In this document: piece after piece, positions 8,204-12,467 of the stretch
Layout of the letters: every line of letters begins with the position of its first letter
Numbering within the stretch: position 1 is the first letter of the stretch
Assembly: GCA_013215525.1 (NCBI GenBank)
Contig: JABSQY010000048.1
Coordinates: 1-12,742 of the forward strand
Reading direction: 5' to 3'
Length of the DNA: 12,742 nt
Source of the DNA: Nanoarchaeales archaeon
GTDB taxonomy: Archaea > Nanobdellota > Nanobdellia > Woesearchaeales > UBA583
Program-made: the position numbers and the translations under genes
The notes under the pieces: model-generated
What the model was told of the DNA's origin: nothing
The model's database searches: none
Seen by the model: only the letters and a program-made list of their open reading frames with translations

Positions 8204-8767
8204 TTATTCTTGAACTTCATCTCTTAAAGATGCAGTTCGTACCATAGTTGATGTATCCCAATTATCATCAATAATTTTTTGTTCAGCTTCAATTAATTCA
8301 ACTAATCTTTTACCAGTAGTTTCATCACTCCCATACCCAGTATTAAATGTTTTGGAATTAAAAACAGTTGTAGGAGTTCCAGGAAAACTATCTCTCTCTA
8401 AACCATCAACTACATCAGCCATCTCTTGATAAACTTGTAAAAAGTGTCTCTCACTCATCTCATAAGTTTCAATTTTTAAATTAGGATATTTTGCCATTAA
8501 ATATTTATTAAACACATTTTGTTTATGACAATGTGGACAAGTACTTAGATGAAAGTATGTCATAGTAATCAAATCATCTCCAAATTCTAAATCATCTTGA
8601 TTAATTTCTTCTGGCGCAGTACCAATCATAACTCCAAAAATTAATGCTATAACTAATAAAACTCCTCCCCAAACCATCATTGATTTCTTACGAGCAGCAG
8701 CATTTTTAACTTCTCTATTCTCTTGCGCCTTTGACGCTTTTTGTTGTGTTCCTTTATTTTGAGCCAT
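8204..8767 (-). CDS. membrane-anchored thioredoxin-like protein, CPHC active site
   Basis: The 187-residue protein has a basic cytoplasmic N-terminus (1-30, coiled-coil-like), one TM at about 30-50, then an exported thioredoxin-fold domain. The active site is FHLSTCPHCHK with C77 and C80, and the cis-proline loop is FPGTPTTVF (P132). These are the only cysteines, so it is a simple dithiol/disulfide enzyme. CPHC is the E. coli DsbA active-site sequence, but the domain is short and lacks the helical insertion of classical DsbA. Placed between a DsbA-like gene and a CcdA-like gene, it is the best candidate for the protein that CcdA keeps reduced, giving a reductase or isomerase; direction of electron flow is inference. 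No Shine-Dalgarno is seen; a TATA-like element at 8786-8797 may give it its own promoter in addition to read-through. Confidence 0.85.
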   Translation of the reverse strand: MAQNKGTQQKASKAQENREVKNAAARKKSMMVWGGVLLVIALIFGVMIGTAPEEINQDDLEFGDDLITMTYFHLSTCPHCHKQNVFNKYLMAKYPNLKIETYEMSERHFLQVYQEMADVVDGLERDSFPGTPTTVFNSKTFNTGYGSDETTGKRLVELIEAEQKIIDDNWDTSTMVRTASLRDEVQE

Positions 8768-8785
8768 TTTTTTATTTATTATTTG

Positions 8786-8797
8786 TTAATATAATTT
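8786..8797 (-). promoter_or_regulatory. internal TATA-like element before the CPHC protein
   Basis: Read on the minus strand, AAATTATATTAA is centred about 25 bp upstream of the ATG at 8767, the spacing seen at the other starts here. The upstream sequence is uniformly AT-rich, so this is weak evidence for an internal promoter. Confidence 0.3.
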
Positions 8798-8805
8798 AAA
8801 ATAAA

Positions 8806-8826
8806 CATTTTTATTTTATAAAAATG
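8806..8826. terminator. 9-bp perfect inverted repeat just after the DsbA-like stop
   Basis: CATTTTTAT (8806-8814) and ATAAAAATG (8818-8826) form a perfect stem with a 3-nt loop. It begins 1 bp past the DsbA-like stop codon and precedes the CPHC gene's own TATA-like element. It may attenuate read-through, or protect a processed 3' end, so that the first gene is expressed more than the next two. Confidence 0.4.
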
Positions 8827-8827
8827 A

Positions 8828-9640
8828 TTATTCACTTAACGCTTTTTCAATCGCAGCTTTAATAACTGAATAAGGTTGAGCTCCAACAATTAAGTTTCCA
8901 TTAATAAAAAATGATGGAGTTCCACTAACTCCTAACTGTGATCCTTCCGCTAAATCTCCATTAATTTCATCTAAAATTTCTGAATCTACAATACAACTAT
9001 CATAACTATCGGAATCCATTCCTAATTCAAGAGCCCATTTTTTATAATTACTATCACTCATAGAATTTTGATTTTCAAAAATTTTATCATGCATTTCAAA
9101 ATATTTATCATTTCCTAAATCACGAAGTACACAGTTAGCAGCAGCAGCAACAGGCACAGCTTTAGCGTGAAATCCTAATGGGAAATCTTTATACACAAAA
9201 TTAATTTTACCAGTATCAATATATTCTTCTTTTAATTTCTTATAACTCTCAGAATAAAATTTTCCACAAAATGGACATTCATAATCAGAATATTCAAAAA
9301 CAGTAACTTTTGCATCTGGATTTCCATGTTGAGGTTCACCTTCAATATTTATTGAGGATAAATCAACAGCGTGTGTACTACCAGAACCACTATTTCCATA
9401 ATCATGTCCTGAGTTTCCAGTTGGCGCAGGCGCAGTTGTCCCACTTCCATAACCTGGTGCATTACTTGCAAAAAAGCTATCAATTCTTGTAACTCTATTA
9501 TTAATCTCAGAAATTTCTGAATCAGTGGATGAAATTGTAAATAATAATCCTCCAACAACTAAAAATTGTAAAACAATAATTCCTAAAATCCAAACTAATA
9601 TAGTTTGTCCTGTATCTTTTTTTGATTTTTTTGTAACCAT
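8828..9640 (-). CDS. DsbA-family thiol:disulfide oxidoreductase, membrane-anchored
   Basis: The 270-residue protein has a basic N-terminus, a TM anchor at about 14-36, a Gly/Ser/Pro/Thr-rich linker (about 60-90), and an external DsbA-type domain (about 100-270). The active site is FEYSDYECPFCGKFY (C122, C125) and the cis-proline loop is GVSGTPSFFINGNLI (T241-P242), both typical of the BdbD-like/Thioredoxin_4 group. A second cysteine pair, C170 and C216, matches the structural disulfide common in that group. It probably oxidises cysteines in exported proteins. No DsbB- or VKOR-type reoxidant is encoded in the window. It is the first gene of a minus-strand cluster with the CPHC protein and the CcdA-like transporter, behind a strong TATA element at 9655-9669. 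Confidence 0.92.
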   Translation of the reverse strand: MVTKKSKKDTGQTILVWILGIIVLQFLVVGGLLFTISSTDSEISEINNRVTRIDSFFASNAPGYGSGTTAPAPTGNSGHDYGNSGSGSTHAVDLSSINIEGEPQHGNPDAKVTVFEYSDYECPFCGKFYSESYKKLKEEYIDTGKINFVYKDFPLGFHAKAVPVAAAANCVLRDLGNDKYFEMHDKIFENQNSMSDSNYKKWALELGMDSDSYDSCIVDSEILDEINGDLAEGSQLGVSGTPSFFINGNLIVGAQPYSVIKAAIEKALSE

Positions 9641-9654
9641 AAATATAATATGAT

Positions 9655-9669
9655 TTTTATATATATAAG
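9655..9669 (-). promoter_or_regulatory. TATA-like promoter of the thiol-redox operon
   Basis: Read on the minus strand, CTTATATATATAAAA is centred about 24 bp before the ATG at 9640 and no Shine-Dalgarno follows, so a leaderless message is expected. The 17-bp direct-repeat unit at 9675-9691 abuts it upstream, where an activator or repressor could touch the basal machinery. Confidence 0.55.
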
Positions 9670-9674
9670 CAAAT

Positions 9675-9691
9675 CTTAAGAATAGTTAAAC
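9675..9691 (+). repeat. 17-bp direct repeat, copy 1
   Basis: CTTAAGAATAGTTAAAC recurs as CTTAAGAATAGATAAAC at 9843-9859, one mismatch in 17. The two copies are 168 bp apart and bracket all the palindromes of the intergenic region. Confidence 0.7.
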
Positions 9692-9697
9692 TTTAGT

Positions 9698-9736
9698 TTA
9701 AATACAATTAAAATTTTCAATTTTAATTGTATTTAA
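9698..9736. repeat. perfect 18-bp inverted repeat with 3-nt loop
   Basis: The arm 9698-9715 (TTAAATACAATTAAAATT) is exactly complementary to 9719-9736, around the loop TTC. It lies 58 bp upstream of the DsbA-like start codon. The outer parts of the arms, TAAATACA and TGTATTTA, are the same half-sites as the palindrome at 9819-9835. That relation favours a protein-binding site over a terminator, as does its position upstream of two divergent genes. Confidence 0.75.
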
Positions 9737-9742
9737 GAATTA

Positions 9743-9757
9743 TCAGACATTGTCTGA
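9743..9757. promoter_or_regulatory. palindromic operator candidate 1 (core ACATTGT)
   Basis: TCAGACATTGTCTGA is a perfect 7+1+7 palindrome, relatively GC-rich for its surroundings. Its core ACATTGT is shared with two further palindromes downstream, although the outer bases differ. Confidence 0.55.
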
Positions 9758-9788
9758 AATTGTTATAATATGCTTAAGATTTTTCCAA

Positions 9789-9801
9789 AAAACATTGTTT
9801 T
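9789..9801. promoter_or_regulatory. palindromic operator candidate 2 (core ACATTGT)
   Basis: AAAACATTGTTTT is a perfect 6+1+6 palindrome whose core starts 45 bp after that of candidate 1. The flanks are simple A and T runs, so this is the weakest of the three taken alone. Confidence 0.4.
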
Positions 9802-9818
9802 GTGAGAAAATCAATTTC

Positions 9819-9835
9819 TAAATACATTGTATTTA
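9819..9835. promoter_or_regulatory. palindromic operator candidate 3 (core ACATTGT)
   Basis: TAAATACATTGTATTTA is a perfect 8+1+8 palindrome, with its core 32 bp (about three helical turns) after that of candidate 2. Its half-sites also form the outer arms of the 9698-9736 inverted repeat. Confidence 0.55.
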
Positions 9836-9842
9836 AAATGAA

Positions 9843-9859
9843 CTTAAGAATAGATAAAC
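9843..9859 (+). repeat. 17-bp direct repeat, copy 2
   Basis: This is the second copy of the unit at 9675-9691, same orientation, one mismatch. It lies about 85 bp upstream of the TATA element of the small basic protein, whereas copy 1 lies next to the promoter of the opposite operon. Confidence 0.7.
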
Positions 9860-9923
9860 CAACATATAATAATAGTTAAAATATATTAAAACTAATATAA
9901 TTTAAACTAATAACTTAATTTAT

Positions 9924-9972
9924 TACAAATATTAAACATATAGATTAAATAGTTTAAAGTCCTAATATTAGT
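9924..9972 (+). promoter_or_regulatory. promoter of the small basic protein, near-copy of the 2343-2391 promoter
   Basis: The TATA-like ATTAAATAG (9944-9952) is about 26 bp before the ATG at 9975. The 49-bp segment aligns ungapped with the surface-protein promoter at 40 of 49 positions. The first gene then follows directly and this one after 2 extra bases. Confidence 0.6.
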
Positions 9973-9974
9973 TA

Positions 9975-10211
9975 ATGAATAAATTTGATTCAAATCTAAC
10001 TTCACAAAAAAATAAGAATAAGTTAGATTCAATGTCTTCAATTATAAATAGAATAAATGATAGATTAAAACAAATTGAGAAAAAAAGAAAATCAAAATAC
10101 TTAAACTATTCTAAAACTAATTTTAAAACTAAAACTGAATTAATAAAATATCATGGTTCACATAATAATTTATTATTAAAAAAAATAAAAAAACAAATAA
10201 ATTCTATTTAA
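9975..10211 (+). CDS. small, highly basic protein of unknown function
   Basis: The frame encodes 78 residues that I do not recognise as a known family. It has 17 Lys and 3 Arg against 5 Asp/Glu (net about +15), no Trp, no Cys and no membrane segment. Residues about 20-42 (SSIINRINDRLKQIEKKRKSK) look like an amphipathic helix or short coiled coil, and the C-terminus (LLLKKIKKQI) could be a second basic amphipathic helix. The charge fits nucleic-acid or membrane-surface binding, but this is only inference. Support for a real gene comes from its setting: a TATA-like element at the right distance, a promoter closely similar to that of the giant surface protein, and a perfect hairpin 10 bp after its stop. 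Against it: in AT-rich DNA, Lys/Asn-rich frames stay open by chance. Confidence 0.6.
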   Translation: MNKFDSNLTSQKNKNKLDSMSSIINRINDRLKQIEKKRKSKYLNYSKTNFKTKTELIKYHGSHNNLLLKKIKKQINSI

Positions 10212-10220
10212 ATAAAACTA

Positions 10221-10248
10221 ATAATGAAATAGAAAAATATTTCATTAT
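10221..10248. terminator. bidirectional terminator hairpin between convergent genes
   Basis: ATAATGAAATA (10221-10231) and its exact complement (10238-10248) form an 11-bp stem with a 6-nt loop. It fills the 42-bp gap between the small basic protein and the convergent membrane regulator, and resembles the hairpin at 7230-7255 in stem length, loop length and setting. Confidence 0.6.
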
Positions 10249-10253
10249 ATTAA

Positions 10254-11111
10254 TTAACGAAGAAATAAATGTTTATTTCTTCCTTGTTTACGAATTCCTA
10301 TAAGTTTTCGACTCTCCAAATCTTTCACTTTTGCAAGAACAGTTGGATGAGATAAACCTAAATGAGATTTTAAATCTTTAAATGTTGGAAAACATCCTCT
10401 TGATGTTTCACTTCCAATAAATTCTAATATCTTTCTACAATCTGAATCCATAATCATATTTTCATCAATCACAACTACAGGCACACTGGCAGCAGACACA
10501 TCATCAGATCCCATCACAATTTTTTTATCAGAACGAAAATACAAAAATAAAAATAAACTAATTAATAAAATTTCAAATATAATGAATTTAATTAATATAA
10601 TTTCTAAACAATTAGATTGAAACTCAGAGATATATTTAATCTCATCACGAACATTTAATAAAATAATATTTACATTTTCTTCATATAATATTAATAAATC
10701 ATTTATTTCATTATTTGAATCATCATTAGAACCACCATTTTTATATACTTTAATAATTTGTTCACGAATATTTGTGATTGAATAATAATCATTAATCGTA
10801 GATGCTAATTTTTGAGAACTAAATAATTTAGAACTTTTAAGATTTACTAAATTAGAAATTACAAAATTATTCTCGTCAGAAACTAACTCTGAACTTAAAA
10901 CATTACCAGATAATAATAAATTAAAAAATAAAGAATCTTCCGTGTGAATTTGCATAATTATATTTTGTAATGAATCAATAGATGCCACATCATCTGCGGA
11001 CACATCTCTAATAGACCCAGTAAAACTTATATAAAGTACAACTAATGATATAATTAAACTAATACAATATCCAATAATTAAATATTTTTTATTATTAAAA
11101 AACTTAAACAT
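10254..11111 (-). CDS. membrane-spanning one-component transcription regulator with C-terminal winged helix
   Basis: The 285-residue protein has TM1 (about 10-30), a mainly helical outside domain (about 31-165), TM2 (about 168-193) with a basic stop-transfer (RSDKK), a short linker, and a cytoplasmic winged helix-turn-helix (about 223-285). The last part reads RKILEFIGSE...FPTFKDLKSHLGLSHPTVLAKVKDLESRKLIGIRKQGRNKHLFLR: a helix, a turn, a recognition helix starting near SHPTV, and a basic wing, as in MarR/ArsR/IclR-like folds. There is no kinase or receiver domain, so sensing and DNA binding are in one chain. The external region resembles in size and helicity the four-helix sensor domains of chemoreceptors, but I see no diagnostic motif. 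Cysteines are C16 (TM1), C168 (at TM2), and C225 and C240 (cytoplasmic). Targets are unknown; its own promoter and the palindromes at 9743-9835 are candidates. Confidence 0.78.
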   Translation of the reverse strand: MFKFFNNKKYLIIGYCISLIISLVVLYISFTGSIRDVSADDVASIDSLQNIIMQIHTEDSLFFNLLLSGNVLSSELVSDENNFVISNLVNLKSSKLFSSQKLASTINDYYSITNIREQIIKVYKNGGSNDDSNNEINDLLILYEENVNIILLNVRDEIKYISEFQSNCLEIILIKFIIFEILLISLFLFLYFRSDKKIVMGSDDVSAASVPVVVIDENMIMDSDCRKILEFIGSETSRGCFPTFKDLKSHLGLSHPTVLAKVKDLESRKLIGIRKQGRNKHLFLR

Positions 11112-11130
11112 AATATTAATATTGTTTTTT

Positions 11131-11142
11131 TAGTATATAAGT
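11131..11142 (-). promoter_or_regulatory. TATA-like promoter of the membrane regulator
   Basis: Read on the minus strand, ACTTATATACTAAAA is centred about 25 bp before the ATG at 11111, again without a Shine-Dalgarno. The start is preceded by TAATATT, as at the two similar plus-strand promoters. Confidence 0.5.
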
Positions 11143-11152
11143 ATTGTTAAAG

Positions 11153-11171
11153 AATAGTGAAAGTCACTATT
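11153..11171. promoter_or_regulatory. 8-bp inverted repeat upstream of the regulator, operator candidate
   Basis: AATAGTGA (11153-11160) and TCACTATT (11164-11171) pair around a 3-nt spacer, with further imperfect pairing outside. It lies just upstream of the regulator's TATA element, a place suited to autoregulation. Confidence 0.45.
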
Positions 11172-11192
11172 ATTCTCATTTTTAAATTTTTA

Positions 11193-11218
11193 AATAGTTT
11201 AACTATTATTTAACTATT
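11193..11218. promoter_or_regulatory. AATAGTT palindrome plus an adjacent copy
   Basis: AATAGTTTAACTATT (11193-11207) is a perfect 7+1+7 palindrome. Its right half on the minus strand, AATAGTTAAA, repeats at 11209-11218 with an 11-bp step. The same 10-mer occurs on the plus strand at 9681-9690 and 9871-9880. It lies between the divergent regulator and flavodoxin-fold reductase genes. Confidence 0.45.
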
Positions 11219-11314
11219 AAAATTAATAAATAATTTAATATTTTTATAAAATATTTAAAATATATTTAAATTTAAATTAGAAACCACAAAATCACACGCA
11301 CTGATTACAACAAC

Positions 11315-11327
11315 ATAATATAAAAGG
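11315..11327 (+). promoter_or_regulatory. TATA-like promoter of the reductase/DUF1801 operon
   Basis: ATAATATAAAAGG is centred about 25 bp upstream of the ATG at 11346. No ribosome-binding sequence lies between them, so a leaderless transcript is expected. Confidence 0.5.
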
Positions 11328-11345
11328 TTTAATATATATTTATTT

Positions 11346-11906
11346 ATGACTAAAAATTTATTAATAATTCAAACAAGTTTAAATTCAAAAGGATTTACGC
11401 AAAAAATCGCAAAATACTGCGAAGAACACATAAAAGAGAAACACAGTGACAAATTCAACGTCGAATATATAAACTTATTAGAAACTGAAAATGAATTTTG
11501 TAATGGTGGACATTTAAAAGATTATTCTAAAGAAACACAACAAATAAACAAACAAGTAGAATCTGCTGATTTTTATATCTTAGCAACTCCTGTGTACAAT
11601 AATGGTGTGTCTGGTGTTTGTAAAAACTTTTTAGATATCCACGCAAAAGAAATGGGTAAAAAATATGTAGCATTAGTTGAAAATGCAGGAGGAATTTATT
11701 CTATTAAACAACCATATAATATGTTAATTCAATGTTTCCAATATTATAAAATTAATTTAATTGATGTAGTAATTAATACAACTGGACGAAGTTTTGATGA
11801 AACTGGAAACTTGACTGATAAAATCGCAATGGAAAATTTAGGAAGAATCATAACTGAATTTGAAAAAATGGCAGCGACACATAAATCAATGCCAGAAGCA
11901 GAATAA
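11346..11906 (+). CDS. flavodoxin-fold NAD(P)H-dependent oxidoreductase (FMN reductase type)
   Basis: The 186-residue soluble protein matches the NADPH-dependent FMN reductase/flavodoxin-like fold. After the first strand (LLIIQT) comes the phosphate-binding loop SLNSKGFTQKIA (about 11-22), the S-x-x-S pattern that holds FMN phosphate. TPVYNNGVSGVCKNFLDI (81-98) is the family's second flavin-contacting motif, close to P-x-Y-x-x-x-x-S-G-x-x-K-N-F-[IL]-D. VENAGGIYS (111-119) gives the third flavin loop. It likely reduces flavin, quinone or azo/nitro-type substrates at the expense of NAD(P)H; the physiological substrate cannot be told. Cysteines C25, C52, C92 and C130 are scattered, not a known motif. 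It is divergent from the membrane regulator and 22 bp upstream of the DUF1801 gene, with which it is probably cotranscribed. Confidence 0.87.
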   Translation: MTKNLLIIQTSLNSKGFTQKIAKYCEEHIKEKHSDKFNVEYINLLETENEFCNGGHLKDYSKETQQINKQVESADFYILATPVYNNGVSGVCKNFLDIHAKEMGKKYVALVENAGGIYSIKQPYNMLIQCFQYYKINLIDVVINTTGRSFDETGNLTDKIAMENLGRIITEFEKMAATHKSMPEAE

Positions 11907-11928
11907 ACTAGAAAGAATTTAATGGAAA

Positions 11929-12336
11929 ATGAATAAATATAAATTTAAAAACAAAGAAGTTGAAATTGTATTTAATTCTTATCCTAAAAATATTAAATTA
12001 AAACTATTAGAAATAAGAGAGATAATTTTTGAAACTGCATCAAAAAATGAGGAGATAGGAGAAATTGAAGAAACTCTTCGTTGGGGGGAACCGACATACT
12101 TGACGACACAGTCAAAAAGTGGCTCAATGATTAGACTTGCCTTTAAAGAAAAAGAAGAAAATAAATTCGGAATATATTTTCATTGTCAAACAACTTTAGT
12201 AAGTACATTTAAAGAAATGTTTCCTAAAACATTTACATTTGAAGGAAATAGATGTTTAAGATTTAATTTAGATGATAAAATTCCTAAAACTGAACTAGAA
12301 AATTGTATCTCGCAAGCTTTAACATATAACTTATAG
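11929..12336 (+). CDS. DUF1801 domain protein (YdhG-like)
   Basis: The 135-residue protein closely follows the DUF1801 pattern: FNSYPKNIKLKLLEIREII at the N-terminus, EIEETLRWGEPTYLTTQSKSGS (about 46-65) in the centre, then FGIYFHCQTTLVSTFKEMFP and FEGNRCLRFNLDDKIPKTELENCISQAL. It fills the usual length of a stand-alone domain. The biochemical role of this family is not established; some relatives are iron/stress linked or fused to other domains, but nothing here decides this. The ATG at 11921 opens only a four-codon frame, so 11929 is the start. It follows the flavodoxin-fold reductase by 22 bp with no promoter between, so the two form a probable operon. The family is mostly bacterial, and the central motif is unusually well conserved, which suggests acquisition from bacteria. 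Confidence 0.87.
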   Translation: MNKYKFKNKEVEIVFNSYPKNIKLKLLEIREIIFETASKNEEIGEIEETLRWGEPTYLTTQSKSGSMIRLAFKEKEENKFGIYFHCQTTLVSTFKEMFPKTFTFEGNRCLRFNLDDKIPKTELENCISQALTYNL

Positions 12337-12386
12337 CGACACAGCAAGAGCAAAAAAGCACAAAAATATAAGAACAATATTAGAAC

Positions 12387-12412
12387 TCACTTCGTTCGGC
12401 CTGCTCTCGAAC
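12387..12412. terminator. GC-rich hairpin after the DUF1801 gene
   Basis: GTTCG (12394-12398) pairs with CGAAC (12408-12412) around a 9-nt loop. It begins with TCACTTCGTTC, the third member of the YCRCTWCGYTC family seen at 413-423 and 504-514. The position, 50 bp past the operon's last stop and before the next promoter, suits a terminator. Confidence 0.4.
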
Positions 12413-12435
12413 ATATTTACAAGAAATGAAAACAA

Positions 12436-12452
12436 ATTATTTTAAATAAAAT
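12436..12452 (+). promoter_or_regulatory. TATA-like promoter of the last gene
   Basis: An AT-only element containing TTTTAAATAAAA is centred about 23 bp before the ATG at 12468, matching the other starts in the window. Confidence 0.4.
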
Positions 12453-12467
12453 AGTTAATAAAAAATT

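Larger units (their letters stand above)
9641..9974. other. 334-bp divergent intergenic regulatory region
   Basis: There is no credible gene here. The region separates the thiol-redox operon (minus) from the small basic protein (plus) and holds both promoters. Between them lie a 17-bp direct repeat (9675-9691 and 9843-9859, 16 of 17 identical), an 18-bp perfect inverted repeat (9698-9736), three ACATTGT-centred palindromes, and a 10-bp inverted pair AAATCTTAAG (9671-9680) / CTTAAGATTT (9773-9782). Two 13-mers, TTAAAACTAATA-like, repeat at about 9885-9912. Confidence 0.7.

Noticed and set aside
9310..9558. Short frames on both strands within the DsbA-like gene
   Set aside because: They overlap the linker and N-terminal part of a well-supported gene and show no domain.
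9698..9736. Terminal inverted repeats of an insertion sequence
   Set aside because: The arms are only 3 nt apart and enclose no gene; no transposase is seen in the window.
10254..11111. Sensor histidine kinase or chemoreceptor
   Set aside because: TM-external-TM topology fits, but there is no HAMP, dimerisation histidine, ATPase or signalling coiled coil; the C-terminus is a winged helix.
12186..12377. Minus-strand frame over the DUF1801 gene
   Set aside because: It is antisense to a clear DUF1801 coding region and has no supporting signal.
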